From Proteles cristata cristata (Eukaryota; Chordata; Mammalia; Carnivora; Hyaenidae): a stretch of DNA of 64,000 nucleotides. Positions 1 to 12,456 of this stretch are shown in pieces. The position numbers and the translations under genes are program-made. The stretch is taken from positions 124,001 to 188,000 of the forward strand of contig JAESUZ010005537.1 of assembly GCA_017311185.1 (NCBI GenBank). The letters are read 5' to 3'. Numbering within the stretch: position 1 is the first letter of the stretch; every line of letters starts with the position of its first letter. The notes beneath the pieces are model-generated. The model did no database searches. It was not told where the DNA came from and saw nothing but the letters and a program-made list of their open reading frames with translations.

Positions 1-1698
1 CCCAAGAGTGAAGGGTCTACCTGAAGATGAATATTTGTCAACATTGTGTTGTGGAGAAAAGGAAAATCAGTCTTGGAATTGATTTAATAGAGAAGTGTGG
101 GAGAGTAATTGGAAACTCAAAATAAATAGTGCTTTCACAGAGTTACACTTTCAGGGATTTACCTTGTAGGGTTTTTATGAGTATTAAATGCTTTCTGAAG
201 AATGTGAGAGTATTAGAAGGTCACTAATTAGATATTTGATATCACTAAATATTATTATGATTGAGGTCAGCAGTTTGACATGTAACTTGAAACTGGAATT
301 TTGGAGAGGGGGAGGAAGAACCATTTGGACACGGTAAGGCTGTACAAAGATAACCATTCTTTAAAGATAATTTATCTTGAGAGGGTCCCTGGGGTTCATA
401 AGATAGAGCCAGTTCTTGCTTCAAAACAGAAAAGAGAGTGACGATAATGTCAAAAGAGAATGGCAGTGATTTTGGTCAGGAAGAACTGTTGAGTTACAGG
501 AGACAGAGTAACAGGGTAAGAAGCGTGGGAGAGGTGAGACTGGGAGCATGTATAATCCCTTTGTGGACAATGACTAGAATAACGGACATAAATAGAAAAG
601 TTCCCATGAGCCCAAAATGAGAGGTGGATATAAGGTATAATAGTGGTTTTTGGTGGGGGGAGGAAAGGGGAGAGTTCACCAGGTAAAAGAAGACCTCTTA
701 TGCTTCTTTTCACTTCTAATGCTATAGAAAGGGAGCCAATTAATGGCAATCTTACTCAAAGTAAAGGGAATCCAGACATTCTGACCTCCCTCTTGCTGAT
801 GGCAATATGGAAGCCAGAGTAGGTACAGTGCATCTTTACACAGGAGCACATAGAATTGTGGAGTTGGTTTTTTATTAATGCCAATAAAGGAGCAGAGCCG
901 GTGACGTACATAGGAAACCACAGGAGCATGTGTTTGCTGTATAGAGCATATCAGCATTCAGTAAGCCAACTGCCTCATCCAATGTCTACAAATTTCTATT
1001 ATACAGAAAATTGTATTTCTCAGACCTTAGGGGTAATGAGGATATTATGATGGTAGAGGTGTCGTATTCTCATAAGAAAATCAGTAGAGTGGAAGTAAAT
1101 ACATATTTCCCAGAGAGCTGAACATAGCAGGCAGTATTTGTCAGATTTTGGCTATATACACCAAGAAAGAAGAGGAAGGAGGGCTTTGATCTGTAGCAGT
1201 GTGGCAATTAATGAACTGTACTGGTATAGGAGAGAAATAGCAATTTTAGTAGTTGCTATAAGTTAGAAATAGTGGAAAGAGAAAGATTTAGAAAAAAAAA
1301 ATCTTTAAGAACATTTGATATGTAATGAGCCCTGTAAACTCTACTCTGTCTTTCAATGAGAAACATAGTAAAAATCTGTATTACTCAAAACTTTCAGGGT
1401 GGCACCCAGTTCTGTGTGAATGATACTGAGCAACATATTTGTATATATCCAATATCTACCGCAAGGGATAAATTCTTCTTTCTCTTTTTTCATCTCTACA
1501 AGGAACCCATGGGCCTATCAGAGTTAGCACATAGAAGAATTTTATTAATATTTTCAAATGAAAAGACAAATAGTTAAATGGTTTCTTCAGGCCGTATAAC
1601 TTCCATTTCAAATACATGCTCCTTAAGCAGAAATCACTATTGGTGATAGAACTTTAGGGGGTTTGCTCAAAGTTAAAATAGGAAACTACATATTCACC
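1..1698. other. Unannotated AT-rich DNA
   Basis: I recognise no gene or repeat family here. Open frames on both strands are under 100 codons and have no recognisable domain. Purine-rich stretches occur near 300-330 and 640-670. It could be unique intergenic or intronic DNA, or repeats too decayed to see by eye. Confidence 0.5.
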
Positions 1699-1716
1699 AA
1701 AAAAAGTGGAACACTT

Positions 1717-1940
1717 CGGGGCACCTGGGTGGCTTAGTCGGTTAAGCTTCCGACTTTCGCTCAGGTCATGATCTCGCGGTTCATGGGTTCGAGCCTCGCG
1801 TCAGGCTCTGTGCTGACTGCCAGCTCAGAGCCTGGAGCCTGTTTCAGAGTCTGTGACTCCCTCTCTCTCTGATCCTCCCTTGCTCACTCTGTCTCTCTCT
1901 CTCTCTCCTAGAAATAAATAAAACATTAAAAAAATAATTA
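1717..1940 (+). mobile_element. CAN SINE, felid type (SINEC_Fc-like)
   Basis: Full-length tRNA-Lys-derived SINE: head with A-box-like tggcttagtcgg and a B-box-like motif, CT-rich middle, and an A-rich tail containing AATAAA. It is flanked by a perfect 18-bp target-site duplication (1699-1716 and 1941-1958, ending gtggaacactt), so it was mobilised by L1 machinery. The perfect TSD points to a fairly recent insertion. Confidence 0.95.
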
Positions 1941-2401
1941 AAAAAAAGTGGAACACTTAGATAAACTTTAGGGTCATATAATGTCAAAATTTCACTGAGA
2001 AGAAAGAAATACCCAGAATTTTCAAGTGCGTTAACATTGATTCTCTCATAGTTTTACATTTTGCTTAATTAAAAATAACATTATCAATTAATAAAAAGTA
2101 CTCAATTCAAAAACATCTTAGAAATAGCATTTGCTTGAGGTAAATAAAAACAGATTCTAAAGTCTTTATGGTGTTTATTACATCATCATGGATTTAGGGA
2201 TATTATTTATGAAGTTGAGAATCATTACAGCACAATGTAATTGTGGTATTGTTTCAAGATGCTTGATAATCCAGATATGCTGTGTCAAGGATAAAGCTAT
2301 AATTGGGCTTTATCTTTTTTTGTCCTTCTTGCTTACCATAAGATAGACAACTTAAAAATCTTTACATCATAATTTGAACTGAAATACTGAACAGTTATTC
2401 C

Positions 2402-2614
2402 TTTTTTTAAAATGTTCATTTATTTATTTTTGAGAGAGAGATACCACGTGAATGGTGTAGGGACAGAAAGAAAGGGAAAGAGAGAGAATCCCTAGCAGCC
2501 TCTCTGCTGTCAGCACAGAGCCCAAGGTGGGGCTTGATCTCAGTAACGATGTCATCAGGACCTGAGCTGAAATCAAGGGTTGGCTGCTTAGCTATGTGAG
2601 CCACCCAGGTGCCC
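2402..2614 (-). mobile_element. CAN SINE, antisense, older copy
   Basis: Reverse-orientation SINE: T-rich tail on the left, GA-rich middle, and the head gccacccaggtgccc on the right. The body is diverged and the flanking duplication (ttattcctttt / ttattctttt) is imperfect, so this is an older insertion. A 62-codon minus-strand frame is just the SINE body. Confidence 0.9.
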
Positions 2615-2624
2615 TTGGGCCATT

Positions 2625-3960
2625 ATTCTTTTAAAATGACACACTAAATTACAATTCAATGCTTTGTGTGTGTTTGTTTAAATCTTTTGGAAACAGCATA
2701 ACACCAGAGCATCATTCAATGCTTCACTTTTTTATGATACCTATTAAATATGTACTCAATTAAAGTGTACACAGTGGCTCAGATGTTGACAAAAGAAATC
2801 CCTTTGAAGCATTAATTTCCAGGCAATGCATTCAATAAATACTATCTATATGTGAACACTAATAAAGAAGTATGATTTATATTCACATCTCTTAATTGGT
2901 GCTATTAGGAAGAGAAATAGAAGCTTAAAATATCAAAATAGCTTAATAAGGCTTTAAAGCAGAAATTCTATAAAATTTTAGAGTCTTAGGAGTCAGCCTA
3001 GACTTCTTGATAAGTTAAATTAAAAGTAAAAAGAATTTACATTGAATAGGCTAATAAGTGAATAATACAGAGATTATTCTCTGCTAAATGTATATGTTTG
3101 GCTACTCTTTATCACTGATGATATGTCAGTTTATTAATGCTTTATAGTGGCTCCACTATGTTTTTCTAAGTAAATATTTAGCTTTGTAGTAAAGAATTCC
3201 TTGACATAGACTAATGTAAATAAAACTAAATAATTATTAGATATACCTTTAAAACTTTTGAATAATGAAATCCTCCACATGTAAATAAAGAATTCTTGTC
3301 ACAACAGACCTTAGCCTAGACATTTCAAAAGGTTGTGCCATTTCCTTAAAATGAAAAATAATTAAAGCAATGATTATCTGAGTCATGGAGAGCACTGTGT
3401 GTCATTTATACGTCCTTTAGGTGGTTATTTGTATTTTTCTCACATTTTAAAAACTTTTTATGAGTTATTTTAATACTAAAGGAAAATTTGGTTTGTAAAT
3501 AAATAAGTACTTATTTTCAAAAAAGAAAACAAATGTTCCTTTTGAAGTCCAACTAAAATTTTGAGGTTACTTTTCTACTGCATGACATTGGTGTTGTCAA
3601 TTTTTTTTCAACCGAGCATAGCAAAATCTATTTACTTTCTTTTTTCTTCTCTTAGAATTCTTCTCCAGATGAAAATGGGTTGTTTTGGCTACTGATCTTG
3701 GGAACAATGCATGCTTTGAAGGAGCCTTCAGGGCCAGATCAGGGCTCTGTTGCCATGGTGATTTTACAACCAGCTTAAGTACTGTTGGATTCTTCAACAA
3801 GTGTTTTGTTGTATAGTCTTAGAAAAGCCCTAACCATACACATCACTCATGTGTGAAAGGCAAATACTTTGGGATCACAGTAGGGGTATTCATAAGACTG
3901 CCTAATATACCTAGGCTAATGGAATGTGCTTGGCAAATAGTTTTAATTCTTTTAATTCTC
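2625..3960. other. Unannotated AT-rich DNA
   Basis: No recognisable gene or repeat. Several short A/T-rich runs; the only frame of note (about 67 codons, minus, 3597-3800) has no recognisable domain. Confidence 0.5.
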
Positions 3961-3977
3961 CTGAGAGAGATGATTTT

Positions 3978-4188
3978 TTTAAAATGTTTTATTTATTTCT
4001 AGGAGAGAGAGAGAGACAGCGTGAGCAGGGGAGGGTCAGAGAGAGAGGAAGTCACAAACTGAAATAGGCTCCAGTCTCTGAGCTGTCAGTCAGTACAGAG
4101 ACGAAGCGGGGCTCGAACCCCACGAACCGCTAGATCATGACCTAAGTGAAAGTCCGTCGCTTAACCGACTAAGCCACTCAGGTGCCCT
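3978..4188 (-). mobile_element. CAN SINE, antisense, young subtype
   Basis: Reverse-orientation SINE with a well-conserved body (gcgtgagcaggggagggtca, then ggggctcgaacccc). The TSD tgagagagatgatttt is at 3962-3977 and 4189-4204. The conserved body and clean TSD suggest a younger felid subfamily. Confidence 0.95.
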
Positions 4189-4204
4189 TGAGAGAGATGA
4201 TTTT

Positions 4205-4857
4205 ATGTTTAAGAGACTATATTGTCCTTTGATATATATGACACAGAGGGAAACAAAGATTCTGAGTGCCTGAGGGAAACTTGGTAACTAGTAAGTAAAA
4301 TTTCTTTTTGTGAGGAATTTGAGTCATAGACACTTAAATAGTTTAAACTCAAACAAATGTATTAAGTAGAGTGACAGCAGTGATAATAATTCAGATCAAC
4401 TTATACACAAATAAACAGTGTATTAGAAGGATACTAGAGAATCATAGAAATAAAGGGTGCATTGAAAAACGAAGTTGGCATGAAAGACCCTTCTGGAAGC
4501 AAATTAATCTGACATATTTCTAAAGAATTCTAGTTTCCTTTCTCTCCAATAATTTTAGAATCAAAATTCAAATTATTAAAAGGTAAGAGCAGTAACAGAA
4601 GTTACAGATTCATTTTGGGATATATTATTATCTTTATGATGCTGTCTTTTCTATATCTCAGTATAGTTTATTAATCTATTTACTGAGGTCTCTTTTCTAA
4701 AAATAATTTTATTTGTAAAGATTTTGAATATATTTAGATTTATTCTTTTATGCCATATGGGTTCCTGTTTCTGTGAATTGAGTTTTGAAAAATTTCATTT
4801 AACATTAATTTTCCAAAGCATAAAGATTATTGATTTTTACATTGATTTTATATATTT
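4205..4857. other. Unannotated AT-rich DNA
   Basis: No gene or repeat recognised between two SINEs. The sequence becomes very T-rich toward the right end, where the next SINE inserted. Confidence 0.5.
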
Positions 4858-4871
4858 TAACTTGGCTTATT

Positions 4872-5089
4872 TTTTAACTTTTTTAAATGTTTTATTTATT
4901 TCTGAGAGAGAGACACAGTTTGAGCAGGGGAGGGTCAGAGAGAGAGGGAGATACAGAATCTGAAGCAGGCTCCAGGCTCTGAGCTAGCTGTCAGCACAGA
5001 GCCTGACACAGGGCTTGAACCCACAAACTGTTAGATCATGACCTGAGCTGAAGTCAGACTCTTAACTGACTGAGCCACCCAGGCGCCCC
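4872..5089 (-). mobile_element. CAN SINE, antisense
   Basis: Reverse-orientation SINE ending in gagccacccaggcgcccc. The TSD is taacttggcttatt (4858-4871) and taactttgcttatt (5090-5103), with one mismatch. Its right flank abuts the ERV LTR that begins at 5111. Confidence 0.93.
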
Positions 5090-5110
5090 TAACTTTGCTT
5101 ATTCATCTGT

Positions 5111-5525
5111 TGTGCCCGAATCCTGAGTCCCAGAGACCTCCAAGGAGCCAGCACCGATGCAAATACAAAAGGGTCTTTATTACAAGCTCAAGCAGGGGCT
5201 CACCCACCTACCTGTGTAGTGGCAGCAAGGTGAAGCCAAGAACAATAGTGAACAGGGTTTTTAAGGAGTAAGGGATGGTGGTGTTACAGTACACATAGCA
5301 TCATCACATAAGCACCAATTGCAATTGTATGGTACCCCGGTAACAGCTTTGACCATTCAGTATCTGTGAGGTGTTCATTACTTTTGGTGGGACCCAACAT
5401 GACTTTTGAGAATCCTTTGGAAATGACCAATTATGAGGTGAGTTCAAAGGGCTCACGTGGGGTTCAGGCAAGCTGTGAGAAATTGGCTAGTTTGTATCTG
5501 CAGTTCCCAGCCTTGACTCAGACCA
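5111..5525 (-). mobile_element. Endogenous retrovirus 3' LTR, antisense
   Basis: About 415 bp bounded by tgtgcccgaa on the left and gacca on the right. Read on the minus strand it starts TGG and ends ACA, as LTRs do. A minus-strand AATAAA signal lies at 5176-5181, about 65 bp before the end, and a TATA-like TTAAAAA at 5257-5263. A polypurine tract lies just outside the right edge, so this is a 3' LTR still attached to internal sequence. The ERV class cannot be settled by eye. Confidence 0.75.
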
Positions 5526-5757
5526 TAGGAATGTTTCTTTTTTCTTTTTTATTAGCTGAACTGAGAGCGGTCCGAGGATGGCTTTAGCCTTGAACAATCT
5601 GAGGCTTTTCCTGGGACTGGGACTGGGGCTATGTGCAGCCCGAGGTTTCTCTTAATGGAGGCCTTAATTTTGGGCTCTTCATATCTTATTATCTTCTCTG
5701 TGGATTCTAATGCGTTTTCCATGAGGAAAATCATTGCAGAAGATTCTAACAACATTT
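5526..5757 (-). mobile_element. ERV internal remnant: polypurine tract and end of env-like region
   Basis: Immediately upstream (minus sense) of the LTR is a 15-base purine run at 5537-5551, the expected plus-strand primer. It is preceded by about 200 bp holding one minus-strand frame of up to 67 codons. By position this should be the 3' end of env, but I see no diagnostic motif. The internal sequence stops near 5757 and everything further 5' in the provirus is missing, so the copy cannot be functional. Confidence 0.5.
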
Positions 5758-5825
5758 AAAAACAACAAAAGTAAACTTAAAACCACATCATTTTTATCTC
5801 TATTTAACTCCTGTATGCCTCATTT

Positions 5826-5861
5826 GTTTTTTTTTGTTTGTTTGTTTGTTTGTTTGTTTTA
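5826..5861. repeat. (TTTG)n microsatellite
   Basis: A run of T followed by about seven TTTG units. It may mark the tail of an old minus-strand retroposon, because L1-like sequence follows on the right. Confidence 0.85.
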
Positions 5862-5865
5862 CTTT

Positions 5866-6100
5866 TGCTGGCCTGGATAGGACTTCTAGTAAATATTCTA
5901 TTGACTAGAATCCATGATAGTGACTAATTTTGTTTTGCTTTTTTTCAAGATAATGTGTTTACAATTTTTTAAATCATATTGATATTTGTTGAATAATTTT
6001 GATAGGTAGTTTTTATTAAGTTAAATTTTTTTCTTATAATTCTCTTTCAGTGTTTGTCATAAACATGCTTTAAATTTCATCTATTATTTTTGCTTCTAGC
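5866..6100 (-). mobile_element. Possible ancient L1 ORF2 fragment
   Basis: The phrase ataggacttctagtaaatat and the bases after it resemble the reverse-transcriptase region of L1 ORF2 read in antisense. The rest is too diverged to confirm and the right boundary is a guess. Confidence 0.35.
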
Positions 6101-6251
6101 TACAAGTAAAATCATTTTCTTTTTCCTGTAGTCAATTCATTTGCTAAAATTCATAAAAAGGATGTTTTCTATATTCCTAAGAATAATCTCACTTGATCAC
6201 AGTGTGTATGTTATTGGAAATAAACATATATACATCCAAGTTACTGGTTTT

Positions 6252-6291
6252 CTATTTATTTATTTATGTATTTATTTATTTATTTATTTAG
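6252..6291. repeat. (TTTA)n microsatellite
   Basis: About ten TTTA units with one interruption (tatg). The adjoining minus-strand reading is A-rich, as in a retroposon tail. Confidence 0.85.
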
Positions 6292-6335
6292 TTCATACAG
6301 AGAATTGTTCCACAACTTTCTTTCACTGCTGTATT

Positions 6336-6480
6336 TCTAGGGTTCTCCAGAGAAACAGAACTAATAAAAGAGAGTCATTGTAAGGAATTGGCTCACAGGA
6401 ATATGGAGGCTGACAATCCTGAGATCTGCAGGGTAAGTCAGGAATCTGGAGACCTAGACCAGATGGCTCTGGATCTTGGG
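6336..6480 (+). mobile_element. Ancient interspersed repeat, family not named
   Basis: The phrase ggttctccagagaaacagaa followed by ggaattggctcaca and gatctgcagggtaagtc recurs across mammalian genomes as an old interspersed repeat. I recognise the pattern but cannot assign the family with confidence. Confidence 0.5.
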
Positions 6481-6963
6481 AAGATAGTATCCTTTGGAGT
6501 TATTCAATACTGTCAGGAATGTTTACTTTTGGTCCTAGCTGAAACTTGACAAGATATTTGAAAAGATTTTTTTTTTTCCTTGTGGTCAGAAGTTAGCCAA
6601 ATTAGAAACTGAATAATATTGAATAAAGCCCGATAGGGTTTGTTTGTTTGTTTGTTTTTGGCCTTCTCCCTTAAGCTAAAAATGAAACTAAGCACCCAGA
6701 GGGAAGAACATTCCAAAGCAAAACAGTTCCAAACCTAGAACAAAGGAATCTTCAGATTTCTATCTCAGTTAAAGATCTTTTTCCTGATATAAAGAAACAA
6801 ATTGAAGATAATGGAGTCAGATGGATGGATCAACAAACTTTGTAACATTCAGGTTGGAACATATTAAATATATGCACCACTTTCAAAACAAAGAAAAATT
6901 TATTCAGTTCAACATTTATTTACATATTGTGTGACTAAAATTTGCAAGTCAATCTGTGCTTTA

Positions 6964-7158
6964 GGGGCATCTGGGTGGCTCAGTTTAGTTGGTTAAGTGT
7001 CTGACTCTTGATTTTGGCTCAGATCATGATATCATGGTTTGTGTGCTCGAGCTCTGTGCTGATAGCACAGAGCTTACTTGGGATTCTGTCTCTCCTTTCT
7101 GTCTCTCCCCAGCTGGTGTTTTCTCTCTCTCAAAATAACTATATAAACATTAAAAAAT
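6964..7158 (+). mobile_element. CAN SINE, older copy with small head insertion
   Basis: Head gcatctgggtggctcag, then a short duplication (tttagttgg), CT-rich middle and AT-rich tail. The flanking duplication is no longer recognisable, so this is an old insertion. Confidence 0.88.
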
Positions 7159-7315
7159 ATACTTAAAATTTCAACTTTACACAATCATGCTCCTACTGGA
7201 TAGAAAGATAAGGTTCCTATCAATGTAGACTCATAAACAGGCTTGTTAAATACTTGTTGGAGATATTCTGGAATGCATGGAAACTCTGAATTGAGAATTA
7301 AATTAGAAGTTTCAG

Positions 7316-7501
7316 GGATGCCTGGGTGGCACAGTTGGTTAAACATACAACTTCCACTCGGGTCATGATCTCACAGTTCAAAAGCCAAGCGCAGACTGGG
7401 GATCTCTGCTGTCAGCCCAGAGCCCAATTCAGATCCTCTGACTTCTTCTTTCTCTGCCCCTCCCCAACTCTCTGTCTCTCAAAAATATATAAACTTTAAA
7501 A
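7316..7501 (+). mobile_element. CAN SINE, older copy
   Basis: Head gggatgcctgggtggcacag, CT-rich middle and A-rich tail, flanked by agaagtttcag at 7305-7315 and 7502-7512. The B-box region is heavily mutated. Confidence 0.9.
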
Positions 7502-7702
7502 AGAAGTTTCAGAGATTCCTTTTATGTCTCAGAAGTGATTTTTTTTAATACTTTGATTCCTATATTCCTAAGTTCATGTGTGTATAAATGACTTTTTTCA
7601 TCTTAAAAAGATTAACTAAATTCCAGGGTAAGGTCTGTAATGTCCACCTATCAATAAAATGATCCAGAGAAGCTAAGTTTTCAAAATATTTTGGAACTAT
7701 TC

Positions 7703-7703
<1 letters not shown>

Positions 7704-7740
<37 letters not shown>
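7704..7740. repeat. (AC)n microsatellite
   Basis: Uninterrupted dinucleotide run of about 18 units, likely length-variable between individuals. Confidence 0.97.
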
Positions 7741-7741
<1 letters not shown>

Positions 7742-7744
7742 TAT

Positions 7745-9237
7745 AATGTAAGTTTGCCTGATGCTTAAAATGTAGTTGAGCTCCTGATCATATCATTGGT
7801 AATGTATTATTCTTAGATAGGAAACATGTTTTACTGATTTTAACATGCTGCATGGTTTGTTATACTAACTGAAAACATGAAGTGTCATGTTGGTAACTTT
7901 ACACTTGTGAGGACACTTTACACTTTACACCTTAGTGCATACGTGAGTAGAATTCTAATTGAACAGATGGGTGTTACAGGTGAAGGCTAAGTAATGAAAA
8001 GTATTTTCCATGTTATTGAAGAGGTTTATGCTACAATATTTGATTAAACTCCTTCCAGGAAACAAAATACTTAGAAGTATGTACTTTTAAAAGTTTGTAG
8101 AAGCAGCTTTATACATGAACAAAATTCTAATCTCTTATCACTCATTCATTCAGTAGGTACTGGCAAAATTCTGTAGTCAATTAACATAGCTTAAATGAAG
8201 TACTCATGTCTCAGCAATAATTATATTCCAAATTAAATTTTAGTACAATTCAATTTGTATAAGTGCCATTGAAGACTAAAGTCTTATTGGCCAAAGGATC
8301 ATTGTCATCTCAATTATTTTTTTTCCCTTTGGTGATGTGAATCAGCCTCTTTTCATGACATTATATAGAAGAGAAAGATAGTTCAAAGAATGATTCATTT
8401 TTCTGTATTTTGAGTAGTTCACCTTAATAAATTTGATCTCAAATATAATCCTACACTGACATCTGGATAATCACAAATATGTAATAATCATAGGACTCTT
8501 TTATGGTGAATCTAATTTACAAATAAAGAGAACATATATCATAATTTTACATCTTAAACCTGAGGAGGCCTTATGAATATATGCCACATTGAACAAAGAT
8601 CATATAGTTACATTTAAATCCCTTAATCTTACTCTTTTATTGTCAAATTCTGAATTACCATCATTTTGAAACTGTAATCTGTGAGTAGAACAGATGTGTA
8701 AGACTTAGCTGGAAATAAAATGTCCATAAAAGTAATCTCAGTTGTCAAGTGACTGTTCACTTACTAAAGAAGCAGTGGACTTAAACTCCAGTTGAAATAT
8801 TGAAGAAGCACCTTAAGTATGTGTTCTTAAAGCATGCATATAAAGTCAAGTGATTTACTAAGAACAGATATATTTTCTCACAAGTAGTGTTCATTACTGA
8901 CCTGAGAAAGAAGGAATTTGTGAGATAAATATGCACACAGATGATAACCTCTTAAAGTTGAGTTTTCTCTTGCTTAAAAAAATGATTTTTAAAAATTTGA
9001 CCAAAAAGGAAATAAAACTTAAACATCTTCGAATGTTCTCTTTATTAAACATCAGTCCTGTACGTTTTTAAAATCTTGTTTAAACATTGACATGTATTGT
9101 CTTTAATATCTAAGAATTGTCTCAAATGTCACATTTTCAAGTAAATTGTTTTTTAGGCCAAAATAAGTAGAATTAAAAAAATCATCCAATTAATTTTACT
9201 TGAACAATCCATGCAATTACTTTAGTGAGCAAATCTG
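7745..9237. other. Mostly unique AT-rich DNA
   Basis: No gene seen. A stretch near 8535-8640 resembles a decayed antisense MIR (listed separately); otherwise no repeat is recognised. Confidence 0.5.
8535..8640 (-). mobile_element. Possible MIR, antisense
   Basis: Contains the antisense MIR order: an attttacatcttaaacctgagg stretch (cf. attttacagatgaggaaactgagg), then aagatcatatagtta and aaatccc. Strongly diverged. Confidence 0.4.
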
Positions 9238-9255
9238 CTGAGAATCATACATTTA

Positions 9256-9474
9256 TTTTATTTTTTAAAATATTTTTAATGTTTATTCATTTTTGAGACA
9301 GAGAGAAACAGAGCATGAGTGGGAGAGGGGCAGAGAGAGAGGGAGACTGAATTTGAAACAGGCTTCTGGCTCTGAGCTGTCCACACAAAGCCTGACGTGG
9401 GGCTGGAGCCAAAAGATGTGAGATCATGATCTGAGCCAAAGTTGGACGCTTAACCAACTAGCCACCCAGGTGCC
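9256..9474 (-). mobile_element. CAN SINE, antisense
   Basis: Reverse-orientation SINE ending gccacccaggtgccc, with TSD ctgagaatcatacattta (9238-9255) and ctgagagtcatacattta (9475-9492), one mismatch in 18. Confidence 0.95.
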
Positions 9475-9492
9475 CTGAGAGTCATACATTTA

Positions 9493-10090
9493 ATTCTTCA
9501 AGGTATGTAGTAATTTGGAAAGACAGGAAAATCATTTTCTGGATACTTTTCCTGAGTATTGGATAGTTTGCATATTATTTAACTTGTCTTCCAAACTCTA
9601 TGTGAAGAAAATAAAGATCCTCAGTAATAGCCAGTGTTCAAACTCGAGTCTGACTCCAGAGCCTTTGATTTTTTAGAAGTACATATTTTGTAAAAGTAAG
9701 ACAGAATAGGGGAGCAATTTTTGTCATGAAAGCTATACCCCTGAATGAATTGAGGTTTCTAGGGAAAAAAAAAAAAAAACCTAAAATGTCTCAGTAAAGT
9801 CAAACGGACATTTAAAGTTTTATTTAATGCAAAGAAGAGAAATAAGGAAGAAAAACTCTACATACTGTTTGGAATATATGTTATGATATTAGGAGATAAA
9901 AGGAGAAAGCACCTTTAATTAATCATTTGCTCTTAGATTTTGTAAAGAAAGTTATACTTATTATTGCTTATGCTTAAGTGAGAAAAGCATAATCCTGTTT
10001 GCATTCCCTAATCTTTCTACCCAGTCTCTACTCATACCTTACTGGTAATCAATTTAATTTCTTCTTGCTTTTTTTTTTTTTTAATTAGTG
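9493..10090. other. Unique AT-rich DNA
   Basis: No gene. A 17-base A run lies at about 9763-9779 and a T run at about 10068-10082; the latter may be the tail of the minus-strand L1 that follows. Bases 9590-9665 (ending gtctgactccagagcct) may be the end of a decayed antisense MIR. Confidence 0.45.
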
Positions 10091-10094
10091 AGCA

Positions 10095-11325
10095 GATAGA
10101 CATATATTTTCTTATTTCTTCCTTTTCCCTTACATGAAAGGTAGCTTATTATACATATGACTTTGTATTTTGCTTTTCCACTTAACAATATATCCATCCT
10201 GGACATCACTCCACATTTGTCTATAGAGACATTCCTCATTCTTTTTACAGAAGCATAATACTCCATTGTGTGGGTTCCATAGTTTATTTAATAATTCTTC
10301 TGGGTATGGGCATTTGGATTGTTTTCAAAATTTTGCAATTATAAATAATGTTGCAATGAATAACATTGTATGTATGCATTTTTCATCTTGTTGGAGTTGT
10401 GTGTAAACAGAGTAAATCCCTAGATTTACTGGATCAAAAAATGTAATTGTGCTAGCTTGTATGAAATTTATGTCCAGAAAGGTTCTAGCATTTACCTTCC
10501 CGGAAGCAGTGTATGAGACTGCTAGGTTTCCCAAACTCTGTCAATGGAATAGGGTGTCAATCTTATTAATTTTCACCTATCTGATAAATGAGAAATGCTG
10601 TCTCATTGATGTGTTTATTTACATTTCTCTGTGAGTGAGAATAAATATCTTTGCATATGTTTAGGGATATTTTTATACCTTTAATATGAATTGTTTTTGT
10701 ATCCTCCTAATTTTCTGTTGGGGTTTTGATTCAGCATTCCCAACTTTTAAGAGTTCTCTACATATTAGGAAAATTAACCCTTCATCTGGAATTTGTATCA
10801 CAAGCTTACAATACATACTTTCCAGTTTGTCAGTTGTCTTCTGACTTTGTTTATGGTGGCTTTTCTTATTTTGTTTTGCACAGTAAAATTAGCTGTTATT
10901 TCTAGGTCTCTGGATTTTGAATTATGGTTAGAAAGTCTTTTCCTGATGCTGAAATTAAAGAGGAATTCATATATGTTTTCTTCTAGTACTTGTAGGCTCC
11001 ATTTTTTTATGCTTAAATCAATGATCCATTTGGAATTAAGTTCTTGAGTATGTAGTGAAGTATGGATCTAATTTTATCTTTTTCCAAATGGCTAACCAGT
11101 TGTCCCTGCACCATTTATTAAAATGTCCTTCTTTGCCTTATTAATTTGAAATGCCACCTTTATCATGTGAGATATAATAAATTTCTATATACAGTTGGAT
11201 CTATTTCTGGACCTTTATTCTCTTCCAACAATCTGCTTGTCTATTCATGTGTCAGTACTATACAGTTTTAGTTAATAGAACTCGCAGCATAATACCTTTC
11301 ATATTGATCCAGTTTGTTGCATGTA
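10095..11325 (-). mobile_element. Ancient L1 (L1ME-like), 3' part of ORF2 and 3' UTR
   Basis: Reading left to right on the plus strand, the sequence follows the antisense of an old L1 3' region: an ataatactccattgtgtggg block, an atgttgcaatgaataac block, then the gtttgtcagttgtcttctg and ccagttgtccctgcaccatt phrases of ORF2. All frames are broken. It ends where a second, differently phased L1 begins. Confidence 0.8.
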
Positions 11326-11334
11326 TCAATAACT

Positions 11335-12239
11335 TGTTCTTTTATACTCTTGATAATATTCCATTGTATGAATACATCATTGTTGTTTAGCCATTTTCTT
11401 GTTGATGGACACCTGGAGTGTTTCCAGGTTTTTTATTTTGAATAAAGTCGTGAGGGTCATTCCTGTAAAAAAATCTTTTGGGATTATATGTTTCAAATTC
11501 TTTGGGTAAGTACCTAGGACTGGAATTGCTGTAATATAGGATAACAATTTTTTGTTAGTTTGATTGTTTTGCTTTAGTTAGACTTTTAAAAATGATTTAA
11601 AAAGAAACTGCCAGACTTTTTCTAAATGTGGTTTGCCATTTCACAGTTCCACCAATGATGTATGAGAGTTCTAATTGTTCCACATTCTTCTCAATATTTA
11701 GTAATGCCTGTCTGCTTCTATTTTTTTGCCTTTCTGATAGGTGTGTAGTGAGATCTCATTATGGGGTTTATTTTTTATTTCTCTCATAACAAATAATGTA
11801 GAGCATTTTTCAGATGCTATTGACAATGTGTATGTCCTTTTTGGGGTATTTACTACATTGATTTTCCTTTTTAAAAAAGTGTTGAGGTGTATAGACCTCT
11901 GTATATATCCTGGATATCATCCTTTTGTCAGCTATGTGGCCGGTGAACATTTTTGTTCTTTGGATTATCCTTTTGTTTCTTTGAATTATCCTTCATTTTC
12001 TTAATGTTATTTTTTAATGTCATCACTTTGACATTTCTCTCATAGACCTTTGCCTGCTCTCAATAGGTATGACATCTTATATGCTTTCTTCTAAAAATCT
12101 TTACAGATTTAATTTTCAGATTTATGACTCATTTCAAATGTTTGCTTATGGCCTTCATTAGGAGTCAATATTCATTTTTATTGTACTTATATCCAATTGT
12201 TCCAACACTACTTGTAAAATCATTTCTTTAAATATTGTA
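11335..12239 (-). mobile_element. Second ancient L1, ORF2 C-terminal region, antisense
   Basis: A new L1 copy restarts at the 3' end of ORF2 (aatattccattgtatgaata, then gtttagccattttcttgttg) after the first copy has already run past that point. These are therefore two insertions, not one. The frame is broken throughout and it is interrupted at about 12240 by an L1MA-like element. Confidence 0.75.
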
Positions 12240-12416
12240 TTGCTTGGCAATGGGGAGAAGTGGGGGGATATTGGTCAATGAGTACAAACTCCAGCTTTAA
12301 GATAAATAAGTTCTAGGGAACTAATGTACAATAGGTCAGTATAGTTAATAATACTGTAATACATACTTGAAAGTAGTTAAGTGGATAGATCCTAAGTGTT
12401 CTCAACAATATGCAGA

Positions 12417-12456
<40 letters not shown>

